A stretch of DNA of 64,000 nucleotides from Alphaproteobacteria bacterium (GTDB lineage Bacteria; Pseudomonadota; Alphaproteobacteria; Rhodospirillales; Rhodospirillaceae): contig JAUVUZ010000001.1 in NCBI GenBank assembly GCA_030604885.1, forward strand, positions 186,001-250,000, written 5' to 3'. The position numbers were made by a program, and so were the translations under genes. Under the pieces are notes generated by a model. The model worked only from the letters and a program-made list of their open reading frames with translations. It searched no databases and was not told the DNA's origin. This document shows, piece by piece, positions 31,431-41,251 of the stretch (its first letter is position 1; every line of letters starts with the position of its first letter).

Positions 31431-32027
31431 ATTGTGCACCATGATGACGGAATGCGCCCGCAGCTCCAGCGCCCGCTTCACCACCTCGCGCGGGTAGACC
31501 GGGGTGTGGTTGATGGTGCCGCGCTGCATCGCCTCGTCGGCGATCAGGCGCTTCTTGGTGTCGAGCAGCAGCAGGCGGAATTCCTCGATCTCGGCGCGGG
31601 ACTGGGCGGCGATGCAGTAGTCCATCAGGTCGTCCCACGCGGAGAGCACCGGCCGCTCCGCCACCCGCGCCTTCAGCAGCCGGATCGCCGCGCCGTGGAC
31701 CAGCTTGAGCGCCGCGGCGGTGGTCTCCTTGATGCCCGGCACCGCCATCAGGTCCTCGGGCGTGGCGGCGATCACCGAGCCGAAATCGCCGAAGCGGCGC
31801 AGCAGGTCCTTCGCCAGCGGCTTCACGTCGCGGCGGGGGATCGCCAGGGCCAGCAGCAGTTCGAGAATTTCGTAGTCGGCGAAGCCTTCCGCCCCCTGGT
31901 CCAGCAGGCGGTCGCGCATCCGCTGGCGGTGGCCGGCGTAGTGGGGTGCGGGAGCCGCCGCGGGCGGCGCCTCGATGGCGACGACGCCTTCCTGGAGGTT
32001 CGGCGGCTTCTCGCGCTCCGCGCTCAT
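31416..32027 (-). pseudogene. radC: radC, truncated by ICE insertion
   Basis: The remaining 203 codons are clearly RadC (YEILELLLALAIPRRDVKPL, VPGIKETTAAALKLVHGAAI, EEFRLLLLDTKKRLI, HTPVYPREVVKRALEL). The frame ends at VHNHPTH, where RadC normally has HNHPSGDPTPSxxD. The JAMM serine and aspartate and about 35 C-terminal residues are missing. The gene follows map by 10 bp. RadC is an accessory protein with an unclear role in DNA repair or recombination, so loss is probably tolerated. The missing 3' end should lie beyond the element's other end, outside this window. Confidence 0.92.
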
Positions 32028-32037
32028 CGCGTCCTTC

Positions 32038-32835
32038 TCAAGCCTCCGGGTAGGGTGGCTGTGTGTAACCCTTGGGCGACAGCGTGAAGATTTCGCAGCC
32101 GTCGGCGGTGACGCCGATGGAGTGCTCGAACTGGGCGGAGAGCTTGCGGTCGCGCGTCACCGCCGTCCAGTTGTCGGCGAGGGTCTTGGTATCCGGCCCG
32201 CCGAGGTTGATCATCGGCTCGATGGTGAAGAACATGCCCTCTTCCAGCACCATGCCGGTGCCGCGCCGCCCGTAGTGCATCACATTGGGTTCGGCGTGGA
32301 AGGTGCGGCCGAGGCCGTGGCCGCAGAAGTCGCGCACCACCGAGAAGCGGTGGCTCTCGGCGTAATCCTGGATCACCGCGCCGATGTCGCCCAGCCGCGC
32401 GCCGGGGCGGACCACGGCGATGCCGCGCATCAGGCACTCGTAGGTGACCTCGATCAGCCGCTTCGCCGCCACGCTCGGCTTGCCCACCGTGTACATCCGG
32501 CTCGAATCGCCGTACCAGCCGTCGAGGATCGGCGTCACGTCGATGTTGAGGATGTCGCCGTCCTTCAGCGTCTTTTCGCCGGGAATGCCGTGGCAGACCA
32601 CGTGGTTGATGGAAATGCAGCACGACTTCGGATAGCCGCGGTAGCCGAGCGGCGCGTTGACGCCGCCGCGCGCCAGCACGAACTCGGCGATCAGGCGGTC
32701 GAGTTCCTGGGTTTCCACTCCCGGCTGCACGAACGGCGTGATGTAGTCGAGGGTTTCCGCAGCCAGGCGCCCGGCGGCGCGCATGCCCTCGAAATCTGCG
32801 GCGGTGTGGCGGATGACGGCGACGGAACGGTCCAT
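32038..32835 (-). CDS. map: Methionine aminopeptidase, type I
   Basis: This 265-aa enzyme removes the initiator methionine from new proteins. The five metal ligands are visible: Asp99 (NIDVTP), Asp110 (GDSS), His173 (CGHGLG), Glu206 (TIEPM) and Glu237 (FEHSIG). His82 lies in VVCHGIPG. Length and sequence are typical of bacterial MetAP1 without an N-terminal extension. It precedes radC by 10 bp, an arrangement common in alphaproteobacteria, and follows the sfsA operon after a 48-bp gap. Confidence 0.97.
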   Translation of the reverse strand: MDRSVAVIRHTAADFEGMRAAGRLAAETLDYITPFVQPGVETQELDRLIAEFVLARGGVNAPLGYRGYPKSCCISINHVVCHGIPGEKTLKDGDILNIDVTPILDGWYGDSSRMYTVGKPSVAAKRLIEVTYECLMRGIAVVRPGARLGDIGAVIQDYAESHRFSVVRDFCGHGLGRTFHAEPNVMHYGRRGTGMVLEEGMFFTIEPMINLGGPDTKTLADNWTAVTRDRKLSAQFEHSIGVTADGCEIFTLSPKGYTQPPYPEA

Positions 32836-32883
32836 GGTCTAGGGGTATCCTCGAAAACGCGACGGGGTGGTTGCGGTCATCAG

Positions 32884-33597
32884 CTATAGCGCCAGCGGCA
32901 GGGCGCGGTCCAGCGTCAAGCCGAGGGTGCTGATGGCGCAGGTGTAGGCGATCGCCTCGACGCCCGCGGTGCGGGCGAGGGCGAAGGCTTCGGCATAGGC
33001 CGGGTCGATGTCCGCGGCCAGGGAGAAACGGGCGCAGTCGGTGCGCTGCACCAGATAGAGCATCACCGCGCGATCGCCCGCCGCCACCGCCGTGGCCATT
33101 TCGCGCAGGTGCTTGGCGCCGCGCTCGGTGACCGCGTCGGGGAACTCGGCGACGCAGCCGTCGCCGATTTCGGCGCGGCGGAGGTGGACGTTCTTGATCT
33201 CCACCAGGCAGCGCGGGCGGTGCGGGTCGGTGAGCAGGATGTCGATGCGCGAGTTCTCGCCGTAGCGCACCTCGCGCTTCATCGCCGCGTAGCCTGCGAG
33301 CTCGGGGATGCGCCCGGCGGCGATCGCCTCGGCGACGATGGCGTTGGGGTGGGCGGTGTTGACCCCCACCAGTCCGCCCTCCACCTCCGCCAGTTCCCAG
33401 GTGTAGGCGAGCTTGCGCTTGGGATTGTCGGAGCGCGACAGCCACACCCGCATCCCTGGCTCCTTGAGGCCGGTCATGGCGCCGGAATTGGGAATGTGGG
33501 CGCACACCACGGTGCCGTCGTCGAGGCGCGCGTCGGCGAGGAAGCGCTGATAGCGGCGGATCAGGGTGGCGGGCACGAGGGGGGCGGAAAAGTTCAT
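32884..33597 (-). CDS. sfsA: SfsA family protein (nuclease-like)
   Basis: This 237-aa protein matches SfsA along its length: RRYQRFLADARLDDGTVVCA, HIPNSGAMTGL, NTAHPNAIVAEAI, REVRYGENSRIDILL, CLVEIKNVHLRR and the FPDAVTERGAKHLREM block. The Asp...Glu-x-Lys arrangement (RIDILL...VEIKNV) is a PDDEXK nuclease-type site. The E. coli protein was named for sugar-fermentation stimulation and the true role is unclear. The start overlaps the stop of the upstream methyltransferase gene (ATGA). Confidence 0.95.
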   Translation of the reverse strand: MNFSAPLVPATLIRRYQRFLADARLDDGTVVCAHIPNSGAMTGLKEPGMRVWLSRSDNPKRKLAYTWELAEVEGGLVGVNTAHPNAIVAEAIAAGRIPELAGYAAMKREVRYGENSRIDILLTDPHRPRCLVEIKNVHLRRAEIGDGCVAEFPDAVTERGAKHLREMATAVAAGDRAVMLYLVQRTDCARFSLAADIDPAYAEAFALARTAGVEAIAYTCAISTLGLTLDRALPLAL

Positions 33598-34403
33598 CGG
33601 TCGCGGGGTTTCCAGGCGGTGAGGGTGACGAGGTCGAAGGTGGCGGCGACGCGGCCGTCCGCCAGGCTCCAGTTGTCGCGATAGGCGGCCAGCGCGGCGG
33701 CCAGGGTGGCGCGGCGCAGCGGCGCGCGGCGGCGCGCGAACATCGCGTTGCTCTCGCCCATCGCGCGCAGGTCGGCGAACAGCTTCAGGGGGTCGGCGTA
33801 GTCCACGGCGATGCGGTCGCGGTCGGCCACCGGCTCGGCGAACCCGGCGCGCTGCAGCAGCGCGCCGCCGTCCTTGATCGTCAGCATCGGCGCCACCCGG
33901 GGGCTGACGCCGCCCTCCACCGCCAGTTCGGCGCGGGCCATGCTGTCGCGCAGCTCGCGCAGGGTTTCCTCCCCCGGCAGCACCGCCAGGAACACGCCGC
34001 CGGGCTTGAGCACCCGCAGCACCTCGGCGAAGGCGCCGGGCAGGTCCTCGACCCAGTGCAGCGCGAGGCAGCTCAGCACCAGATCGGCGCAGCCGTCGGC
34101 GAGCGGCAGGCGCTCCTCGTCTGCCGCCAGGGCGGGGGCGGGGCAGCGCGCCGCCACCGCGGCGGAGGGGGCGAGCGACACCAGCGTGCCGATCCGCCGC
34201 TCGTCCGCCAGCGCCTCGGCGAGGCTCGGGCCGCGCGCGCCCAGGTCGACGGCGAGGGGAAAGTCGCCGGAGATCTCGCGCACCCGGTCCGCCAGGTCGG
34301 CGGCGGCCTCGCGCAACAGGAACAAGGCGTCGGCATCGCCGCGCCGGGCGACGCGGTCGTGGCGGGCGCGGAGGATCGGGCGGTCGAACAGCGGCGTCTG
34401 CAT
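33594..34403 (-). CDS. SAM-dependent methyltransferase, BioC/NDUFAF5-like
   Basis: This 269-aa protein starts MQTPLFDRPILRARHDRVAR, the pattern of the alphaproteobacterial and mitochondrial NDUFAF5 group. A class I methyltransferase fold follows with AVDLGARGP as motif I (degenerate glycines), ADEERLPLADGCADLVLSCL and a Leu/Gly-rich RVLKPGGVFLAVLPG. NDUFAF5 hydroxylates an arginine in complex I, whereas BioC acts in biotin synthesis. No bio genes are nearby, so the first is more likely. It is coupled to sfsA and diverges from comF. Confidence 0.8.
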   Translation of the reverse strand: MQTPLFDRPILRARHDRVARRGDADALFLLREAAADLADRVREISGDFPLAVDLGARGPSLAEALADERRIGTLVSLAPSAAVAARCPAPALAADEERLPLADGCADLVLSCLALHWVEDLPGAFAEVLRVLKPGGVFLAVLPGEETLRELRDSMARAELAVEGGVSPRVAPMLTIKDGGALLQRAGFAEPVADRDRIAVDYADPLKLFADLRAMGESNAMFARRRAPLRRATLAAALAAYRDNWSLADGRVAATFDLVTLTAWKPRDR

Positions 34404-34483
34404 GGCGTTCCAGATATGGCGTCTCGCCGAGCGAAACGCAAAGGCCGATTGTGGCGCCCGCGCGCTTGCGGCACTCTCGGCCG

Positions 34484-35212
34484 ATGACGCGGATTTCGCC
34501 CCCTTCGCCCTCCCTCCTGCGGCGCGGCCTCGGCCTCGCGGTGCGGCTGGTGCTGCCGGAGCGGTGCGCCTGCTGCGGCGCGCCCGCGGGCGGCGGCGCG
34601 GCGCTGTGCCCGGCGTGCTTCGCCGGTCTCGGGTTCGTCGAGCGGCCGGTGTGCCCGCGCTGCGGCTGGCCCGCGCAAGGGGTGTGCGTGCGCTGCGCCC
34701 CGGGGCCGATCGCGCGGCGGCGGTTCCCCCTGGTCTACGCCGATGCCGCCGCCGCCCTGGTGCGGCAGTTCAAATACCGCGACCGCCCCGAGTTGGCGCC
34801 GCGTCTGGCGCGGTGGATGGCGCGCGCGGGGGAGGACGTGCTCGCCGAGGCGGACCTGATCGTGCCGGTGCCGATCCACTGGACCCGCCTGCTGCGCCGC
34901 CAATACAACCAGTCGGCCGAGCTGGCGCGGCACCTGGCGCGGCTTTCGGGCGTGGCGTGCGACCTCGCCGCCCTCGCCCGCACCCGCGCCACGCCGCCGC
35001 AGGCGCGCCAGCCGTCGCTGCGCGACCGCCGCGCCAACGTCGCCCGGGCGTTCGCCGCGCGCCGCCGCCTCGACGGCCTGCGGGTGCTGCTGGTGGACGA
35101 CGTGCTGACCACCGGCGCCACCGCCGACGCCTGCGCCGAGGCGCTGCTGCGGGCCGGGGCGGCGGCGGTGGACCTGCTGACGGCGGCGGCGGCCGACGAC
35201 GCCTCGGCTTGA
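34484..35212 (+). CDS. comF: ComF family phosphoribosyltransferase-like protein
   Basis: This 242-aa protein has an N-terminal zinc-ribbon with four CxxC pairs (CACCGAP, CPAC, CPRC, CVRC, residues 28-76) and a C-terminal phosphoribosyltransferase domain with VDDVLTTGATADAC. ComF proteins take part in DNA uptake in competent bacteria, and in alphaproteobacteria they often stand next to grxC. The start ATG at 34484 begins MTRISPPSPS; the longer upstream frame has no ribosome-binding site. The gene diverges from the methyltransferase gene across an 80-bp gap. Confidence 0.9.
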   Translation: MTRISPPSPSLLRRGLGLAVRLVLPERCACCGAPAGGGAALCPACFAGLGFVERPVCPRCGWPAQGVCVRCAPGPIARRRFPLVYADAAAALVRQFKYRDRPELAPRLARWMARAGEDVLAEADLIVPVPIHWTRLLRRQYNQSAELARHLARLSGVACDLAALARTRATPPQARQPSLRDRRANVARAFAARRRLDGLRVLLVDDVLTTGATADACAEALLRAGAAAVDLLTAAAADDASA

Positions 35213-35269
35213 TTTCCCCGGCGATTTGCCACACATCGGGAACATCACCGCAACGGAGTCGCCCCGAAC

Positions 35270-35527
35270 ATGGCCAATATCGAAATCTACACCACCCGCA
35301 TCTGCCCCTACTGCGTGCGCGCCAAGGCGTTGCTGAAGCGCAAGGGGCAAACCTTCACCGAAATCGACGTGTCGGACGACGACGAGCTGATGGGCAAGAT
35401 GGTGGAGCGATCGGGCGGCCGCATGACGGTGCCGCAGATCTTCATCGACGACCGCCACATCGGCGGCTGCGACGACCTCTACGAACTCGATTCGGCCGGA
35501 AGGCTGGACCCGCTTCTGGCGTCGTGA
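35270..35527 (+). CDS. grxC: Glutaredoxin 3
   Basis: This 85-aa thiol oxidoreductase has the CPYC active site at residues 12-15, the cis-proline stretch MTVPQIFID and the glutathione-binding GGCDDLYEL. It reduces protein disulfides and mixed disulfides using glutathione. comF, grxC, a nitrilase-type amidase and DUF1178 follow each other closely on the plus strand, a grouping I know from many alphaproteobacteria. Confidence 0.97.
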   Translation: MANIEIYTTRICPYCVRAKALLKRKGQTFTEIDVSDDDELMGKMVERSGGRMTVPQIFIDDRHIGGCDDLYELDSAGRLDPLLAS

Positions 35528-35569
35528 TATCTCCCCGCGATCGGGAGATTTGAGCGGAGGGTTTCGAGG

Positions 35570-36421
35570 ATGAGCGCATTTGCCGTCGCCTGCCTGCAAG
35601 TCAACAGCGGCGAGGACATGGCCGCCAACGTCGACGCCGCCCTCGGCCTCGCCGCCGACGCCGCCGACGCGGGCGCCGATCTCATCCTGATGCCCGAGAA
35701 CGTGGCGATGATGACTTGGGGCACGGCGGCGATTTCCGCCGCCGCCCGCGCGCCGGAGGCGCATCCCGCGCTCGCCGCGTTCCGCGAATTCGCCCGCGCC
35801 CGTCAGGTGTGGCTGCATTGCGGCACCCTGGCGGTGCCCGCCGCCAACGGCAAGGTGCGCAACCGCACCTACGTGATCGATCCGGAAGGCGGCGTCGCCG
35901 CGGTCTACGACAAGCTCCACATGTTCGACGTCGACCTGGGCAACGGCGAACGCTACGCGGAATCCGCCACCTTCGAGCCGGGCGACCGGGCGGTGGCGGT
36001 GGACCTGCCGTGGGGGCGGCTCGGGCTGTCGGTGTGCTACGATCTGCGCTTCCCCTATCTCTACCGCGCGCTGGCGGCGGCGGGGGCGGATTTCCTCGCG
36101 GTGCCGGCGGCCTTCACCCAGGTGACCGGGGCGGCGCACTGGCATGTGCTGCTGCGCGCCCGCGCGATCGAGACCGGGTGCTTCGTGTTCGCCCCGGCGC
36201 AGACCGGCACCCACGTGCGCGACCGCCGCACCTACGGCCATTCGCTGATCGTTTCCCCGTGGGGCGAGATCCTCGCCGACGGCGGCACCGGCACCGGCTT
36301 CGTGATCGCCGACATCGACCCCTCCGAGGTGGACGCGGCGCGCGGCAAGGTGCCCTCGCTCGACCACGGGCGGGCGCTGGGCGCGGTGGAGGTGGGGGTC
36401 GGCGCGGACGTCCGCGCATGA
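35570..36421 (+). CDS. Carbon-nitrogen hydrolase (Nit1/Nit2-like amidase)
   Basis: This 283-aa enzyme of the nitrilase superfamily has the catalytic triad Glu43 (MPENVAMM), Lys115 (YDKLHMFDVDL) and Cys156 (SVCYDLRFPYLYR). The sequence is closest to Nit1/Nit2 proteins that hydrolyse deaminated glutathione or omega-amides of dicarboxylic acids, which fits the neighbouring glutaredoxin gene. GGAGG at 35556-35560 serves as ribosome-binding site. The stop overlaps the DUF1178 start. Confidence 0.92.
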   Translation: MSAFAVACLQVNSGEDMAANVDAALGLAADAADAGADLILMPENVAMMTWGTAAISAAARAPEAHPALAAFREFARARQVWLHCGTLAVPAANGKVRNRTYVIDPEGGVAAVYDKLHMFDVDLGNGERYAESATFEPGDRAVAVDLPWGRLGLSVCYDLRFPYLYRALAAAGADFLAVPAAFTQVTGAAHWHVLLRARAIETGCFVFAPAQTGTHVRDRRTYGHSLIVSPWGEILADGGTGTGFVIADIDPSEVDAARGKVPSLDHGRALGAVEVGVGADVRA

Positions 36422-36840
36422 TCCGCTTCGCCCTCAAATGCGCCTGCGGGCACCGCTTCGACTCCTGGTTCCGCGACAACGCGGCGTGCGAGGAGTTGAT
36501 GGCGGCCGGGCACGTGAGCTGCCCCGCCTGCGGCGGCGCGGGGGTGGCCAAGGCGCCGATGGCGCCGTTCGTCGCGTCGGCGCGCGAGGCCGAGCGCGCG
36601 GCGGCCGAGGCGGGCCTGGACATCCGCCTGCGCCGCGCGCTGCTGAAGCTGCGGGAAGCGGTCGAGAGCCAGTCGGAAAACGTCGGCGGCGCCTTCGCCG
36701 AGGAGGCGCGCAAGATCCACTACGGCGAGGCCCCGCCGCGCAGCATCTACGGCGACGCCACGCCCGAGGAGGCCGAGGAATTGGCCGAGGAAGACATCGC
36801 CTTCGCCCGCATTCCGTGGATATCCAGGGGCGATTCCTGA
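36418..36840 (+). CDS. DUF1178 family protein
   Basis: This 140-aa protein begins MIRFALKCACGHRFDSWFRD and has a second CPAC cysteine pair at residues 37-40, forming a probable zinc-ribbon. An acidic helical C-terminus ends IPWISRGDS. DUF1178 proteins are conserved in alpha- and betaproteobacteria without a known role. The ATG overlaps the amidase stop (ATGA), so both are co-translated. Confidence 0.9.
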   Translation: MIRFALKCACGHRFDSWFRDNAACEELMAAGHVSCPACGGAGVAKAPMAPFVASAREAERAAAEAGLDIRLRRALLKLREAVESQSENVGGAFAEEARKIHYGEAPPRSIYGDATPEEAEELAEEDIAFARIPWISRGDS

Positions 36841-37126
36841 AGCGCATGCGCGGATTCAGTGTATTCCCCCGTAGCGGGAGGGGGAGGGGAGTCTGTCGCG
36901 CCAGGGTTTCACTTGGGCTTTCCGCCTCGCGCGGCGCGCTTTCCCTCGGCATGAAACGAATTCTCCGGCCGCGACTTGCACGGCCGCCGAGTTATGCGGA
37001 AGCCGGTCGCGGATTTTCATTCCGACCGGCTCATGATTTTGATCTATACTTGCGGTCGGGAGCATGTACTATGCTCGGAAACACGGCGGATGCCCGCCGA
37101 ACGGGACCGCGAAGGGGGGCGGCCGC

Positions 37127-39178
37127 ATGCGCAGGAAGCGAGGCTTCCGCGGCAATTCGTTGGTCTTCGGACAGGCGAGGCTGATCGTCGCGGTCGCCGT
37201 GGTGATCGGCGGGATCGCGCTTTTCTCCCTATGGACTTTGATGGGCGCGAGCGCCCGCTACACCGCCGACGCCCGCGCGCGGACGCTCTTCGACGCGGCG
37301 GAAGCCCCGGCCCTCGCGGCGCTGGCCGACCGCGACGCGGCGGGTGCGCAGGAGCTTTTGCGGGCGATCGCGCAGACCCCCGGCGTCGGCGGCGTGCGGC
37401 TGGAGGATGCCTCGGGCGGGGTGCTGGCCGACGAGCCGGGGCGCCCGCTGGTGATCGAAACGCCATCGGTGCAGTGGGTGGGGCGCCACCTGCTGGACGT
37501 CCAGCGCACGGTGGCGTTCCCGCTGCATTTTCCCGACGGCGCGCCCGCGGGCGCGCTGGTGATGGAGCTGGACCCGGCGCAGGAGGCGCGGCTCTACCAC
37601 GACGTCCTGGTGCTCAACCTGATCGTCACCGTGCTCGGTACCCTCGTCGGAGCGGCGGCGGTGTTGATGTTGTTCCACCGCTTTCTCACCCGGCCGATCC
37701 TCACGATCTCGCGCCAGGTCTCGGCGGTGGACGCGGAAGACCCGCCGCGCCGCCTGCTCTCCGTGCCCGAGTGGCACCGCGGCAGCGAGCTGGGCCGCGC
37801 GGTGGAGCGCCTCAACGCGATGCTGATCCAGCTCGGCGCGGCGCAGAACGCGCTCCGGCACATGACCACCCGCGACGCCTCCACAAACCTCCCCAACCGC
37901 ACCCTCACCGTCGAACACCTGGTCGGCGTCGCCTCGCGGGTGGCGCCCGGGCGCGGCGCGGCGGTGATGGCGGTGCTGATGGACCGCCTCGACGAGTTCA
38001 AGGACCTGTTCGGCCACGACCAGGTGGACGAACTGGTGCTCGACATCGCCGGGCGGCTGCTGGAACACGTCGACCCGGGGGCGTTCGTCGGCCGCATCGG
38101 CGTCGACTGCTTCGTGGTGGTGGTGGAGGGGCTGGCGGACGCCGGCGAGGCCGGCGACCACGCCAAGCGCCTGATCGACGCGCTGATGCACGACGCCGAC
38201 CACCCGGAGGCGGCGGTGCGGTCGTCGGTGGCGGTGGGCATCGCGTTTCTCCCCGACGACGGCGACGACCCGGCGGAGCTTTTGCGCAAGGCGGTGGCCG
38301 CCACCGGCGAGGCGAAGCGGCGGCCCCAGGCGCGCTGGAACTTTTTCGAGCACGACGTCTCGGAGGTGGCGCACCGCCGCCTGCGGATGGAAACCGAGCT
38401 GCATCAGGCGATCGACGGCGGCGCCTTCGAGCTGTATTTCCAGCCCCAGTTCAATCCCCTCGGCGTGGTCGTCGGCGCCGAGGCGCTGCTGCGCTGGCGG
38501 CGCGACGGCGAACTGATCCTGCCGGGTGCGTTCATCCCGGTGGCGGAGGAAAGCGGGCTGGTGGTGCCGATCGGCGAGTGGGTGGTGGAGGAGGCGTGCC
38601 GCGCCGCCGCCGCGCTCGCCGAGGCGGGGCGGGATTTGCGCATCGCCTTCAACGTTTCGCCGCAGCAGCTGGAGGACGCGGGTTTCGTCGGCCGCGTCGC
38701 CGACGCGCTGGCGCGCCACCGCGTGGCGCCGGGGCGGATGGAGGTGGAGATCACCGAATACACCCTGGCGGAGCGCGGCATGGTGCCCGAGCGCCTGCGC
38801 CAGCTCCGCGCCATGGGGGTGCGGATCGCGCTCGACGATTTCGGCACCGGCTATTCGAGCCTCGCCTATCTCCGGCGCTTCCCGGTCGACGTGCTGAAGA
38901 TCGACCGCTGCTTCGTCACCGACGTGCCCGACGACGTGGCGGTGCCCTCGACGATTCTCACCCTCGCCGAAAAGCTCGGTATCGCCTGCGTCGCCGAGGG
39001 GATCGAGACGGTGCCGCAGCGCGACTGGCTGATCGCCAACGGCTGCGACTGCTTCCAGGGCTACCTGTTCGCGCGGCCGATGCCGTTCGCCGCGTTTTTC
39101 GAACGCTATGCCTCGCCGACCGGCGTGGATTCAGGGTTTCGCCGCGAAGGCCATGTAGTTGACGGCAAGGTCGTCTGA
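37127..39178 (+). CDS. Membrane EAL-domain phosphodiesterase with degenerate GGDEF
   Basis: This 683-aa protein has two transmembrane segments (about residues 13-37 and 160-182) around a periplasmic sensor domain, a HAMP-like linker, a GGDEF domain (about 245-410) and an EAL domain (about 420-665). The GGDEF signature is replaced by IGVDCF, so it should not make c-di-GMP. EAL catalytic elements are intact: [36 protein letters not shown] and the final GYLF. It should hydrolyse c-di-GMP. ATG 37127 is preferred because GGGGGG lies just upstream; an ATG at 37064 is possible. The last 48 bp overlap the convergent ubiG gene. Confidence 0.9.
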   Translation: MRRKRGFRGNSLVFGQARLIVAVAVVIGGIALFSLWTLMGASARYTADARARTLFDAAEAPALAALADRDAAGAQELLRAIAQTPGVGGVRLEDASGGVLADEPGRPLVIETPSVQWVGRHLLDVQRTVAFPLHFPDGAPAGALVMELDPAQEARLYHDVLVLNLIVTVLGTLVGAAAVLMLFHRFLTRPILTISRQVSAVDAEDPPRRLLSVPEWHRGSELGRAVERLNAMLIQLGAAQNALRHMTTRDASTNLPNRTLTVEHLVGVASRVAPGRGAAVMAVLMDRLDEFKDLFGHDQVDELVLDIAGRLLEHVDPGAFVGRIGVDCFVVVVEGLADAGEAGDHAKRLIDALMHDADHPEAAVRSSVAVGIAFLPDDGDDPAELLRKAVAATGEAKRRPQARWNFFEHDVSEVAHRRLRMETELHQAIDGGAFELYFQPQFNPLGVVVGAEALLRWRRDGELILPGAFIPVAEESGLVVPIGEWVVEEACRAAAALAEAGRDLRIAFNVSPQQLEDAGFVGRVADALARHRVAPGRMEVEITEYTLAERGMVPERLRQLRAMGVRIALDDFGTGYSSLAYLRRFPVDVLKIDRCFVTDVPDDVAVPSTILTLAEKLGIACVAEGIETVPQRDWLIANGCDCFQGYLFARPMPFAAFFERYASPTGVDSGFRREGHVVDGKVV

Positions 39179-39886
39179 CGTGCGCCAGGAATCCTTCAAG
39201 GGATTGTAGGTGAGGCCCACGAACTCCGGTTCGCCGAAACCGGCGGTGCGGCAGTCGCGCGCAAGCTCCGAGGGCTTGACGAACTCCCGCCAGTCGTGGG
39301 TTCCGGCGGGCAGCCAGCGCACCACGTATTCCGCGCCGATCTTCGCCATCAGCAGGCTCTTGACGGTGCGGTTGAGGGTGGCGAGGCCGAGGAAGCCGCC
39401 GGACTTGAGCGGCCGCGCCGCCGCCTTCAGGAACAACGCGCGGTCGGGCACGTGCTCCACCACCTCGAGCGCCAGCACCGCGTCGAAGCGTTCCTCCGGC
39501 CCCAGGTCCTCGGGGCGGGCGGCGCGGTAGTCGATGGCGAGGCGCATGCGCTCGGCGTGCGCGCGGGCGGTGCCGACGTTCTTCTCCGCGGCGTCGATGC
39601 CGGTGACGGAAAAGCCGAGGCGGGTCATCGGTTCGGCGATCAGCCCGCCGCCGCAGCCGATGTCGAGCAGCGTCAGCCCTTCGAACGGCCGCTCCGCCGT
39701 GGCGTCACGGCCGAAATGGCGGGCGAGGCGCTCCTTCAACAGGGCGATCCGCACCGGGTTGAACTTGTGCAGCGGCTTGAAAGGGCCTTCGAGCGCCCAC
39801 CAGGTGTCCGCCAGCGCGGAGAACTTCGCGATCTCCGCAGGATCGGCGGAGCCAAACGAAGCCCCGGTTTTCGCGTCTTCGGTCAT
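39131..39886 (-). CDS. ubiG: Ubiquinone biosynthesis O-methyltransferase
   Basis: This 251-aa class I methyltransferase carries UbiG hallmarks: [20 protein letters not shown] (28-47), [14 protein letters not shown] (74-87), [10 protein letters not shown] and the [13 protein letters not shown] segment. It methylates two hydroxyl intermediates in ubiquinone synthesis at the membrane. It diverges from lysC, as in many alphaproteobacteria, with a 147-bp gap between. Its 3' end overlaps the EAL gene. Confidence 0.96.
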   Translation of the reverse strand: MTEDAKTGASFGSADPAEIAKFSALADTWWALEGPFKPLHKFNPVRIALLKERLARHFGRDATAERPFEGLTLLDIGCGGGLIAEPMTRLGFSVTGIDAAEKNVGTARAHAERMRLAIDYRAARPEDLGPEERFDAVLALEVVEHVPDRALFLKAAARPLKSGGFLGLATLNRTVKSLLMAKIGAEYVVRWLPAGTHDWREFVKPSELARDCRTAGFGEPEFVGLTYNPLKDSWRTSDDLAVNYMAFAAKP

Positions 39887-40033
39887 CGCTGTACCCTTGC
39901 CTAGGAGGATGAGGAACGAGTATGAAGGACCGACCGGTCACGAGGCAAGCCGGTCCGTATGCTTGGCTTTGGGGGAAGGCCCCGGCTGCGCCCGCCTGAT
40001 GCGGACCGCGGCGAGGAACAGAGATACCGTGTC

Positions 40034-41251
40034 ATGGCCCGTATTGTCCAAAAATTCGGCGGGACGTCGGTCGCGAATATGGAGCGTATTCGCAATGTCG
40101 CCCGCCTGGTGAAGAAAGAGGTCGACGCCGGCAACCAGGTGGCGGTGGTGCTTTCGGCGATGTCCGGGGTCACCAACCAGCTGGTCGCCTACTGCGAGGA
40201 AGCCAACCCGCTGTACGACACCGCCGAATACGATTCGGTGGTCTCGACCGGCGAGCAGGTCACCGTCGGCCTGCTGGCGATCCTGCTTCAGGGCATGGGT
40301 CTCCGGGCGCGCTCGTTCGCCGGGTGGCAGGTGCCGATCCGCACCGACGACGCCCACGGCCGCGCGCGGATCAAGGAGATCGACACCAAGGAACTGCTGT
40401 CGCGGATGGACGCCGGCGAGATTCCGGTGGTCGCGGGCTTCCAGGGGATCGGCGACGACGGCCGCATCACCACCCTCGGCCGCGGCGGCTCGGACACCTC
40501 GGCGGTGGCGCTCGCCGCCGCCCTCGGCGCCGACCGTTGCGACATCTACACCGACGTGGACGGCGTCTACACCACCGATCCCCGGATCGTGCCGAAGGCG
40601 CGCAAGCTGCCGCGCATCACCTACGAGGAGATGCTCGAAATGGCGTCGCTCGGCGCCAAGGTGCTCCAGACCCGCTCGGTCGAGATGGCGATGAAGCACC
40701 GCGTCAACCTGCAGGTGCTGTCGAGCTTCGAGGACATTCCCGGAACCCTGGTTTGCGACGAGGAAGACATCGTGGAAAAGGAAATTGTCAGCGGCATCGC
40801 CTACAGCCGCGATGAGGCCAAGGTCACCATCCAAGGGGTGAAGGACCATCCGGGCATCGCCGCCGCGCTGTTCGGCCCGCTCGCCGAGGCCAACATCAAC
40901 GTCGACATGATCGTGCAGAACGTCTCCGAGCAGGGTCACACCGACATGACCTTCACCGTGCCGCGCACCGACCTGATGCGCGCGCTCAAGGTGCTGGAGG
41001 CGGTGCGCGACAAGGTCGACTACCGCGACGTCAGCCATTCCGACACCGTGGTCAAGCTCTCGGTGATCGGCGTCGGCATGCGCACCCACGCGGGCGTGGC
41101 GCAAAAGATGTTTGCGGCGCTCGCCGAACGCGGCATCAATATCCTCGTGATCAGCACCTCCGAGATCAAGGTGAGCGTCCTGATCGAGGAGGAATACACC
41201 GAGCTGGCGCTGCGCGCGCTGCACACCGCCTACGGGCTGGACGCGCGCTGA
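40034..41251 (+). CDS. lysC: Aspartate kinase
   Basis: This 405-aa enzyme phosphorylates aspartate in the first step of lysine, threonine and methionine synthesis. KFGGTSV (7-13) starts the kinase domain, GRGGSDTSAVALAAALGADR and the DVDGVYTTDPRI segment follow, and the C-terminal 140 residues form two ACT domains (IQGVKDHPGIAAALF; LSVIGVGMRTHAGVAQKMF) that bind allosteric amino acids. ATG 40034 is chosen because it starts the conserved MARIVQKFGG; the upstream frame is unlike the family. Confidence 0.97.
   Translation: MARIVQKFGGTSVANMERIRNVARLVKKEVDAGNQVAVVLSAMSGVTNQLVAYCEEANPLYDTAEYDSVVSTGEQVTVGLLAILLQGMGLRARSFAGWQVPIRTDDAHGRARIKEIDTKELLSRMDAGEIPVVAGFQGIGDDGRITTLGRGGSDTSAVALAAALGADRCDIYTDVDGVYTTDPRIVPKARKLPRITYEEMLEMASLGAKVLQTRSVEMAMKHRVNLQVLSSFEDIPGTLVCDEEDIVEKEIVSGIAYSRDEAKVTIQGVKDHPGIAAALFGPLAEANINVDMIVQNVSEQGHTDMTFTVPRTDLMRALKVLEAVRDKVDYRDVSHSDTVVKLSVIGVGMRTHAGVAQKMFAALAERGINILVISTSEIKVSVLIEEEYTELALRALHTAYGLDAR

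Noticed and set aside
36841-37126. 69-codon minus-strand frame upstream of the EAL gene
   Set aside because: It is short, has no start signal and overlaps the probable promoter and leader of the EAL gene.
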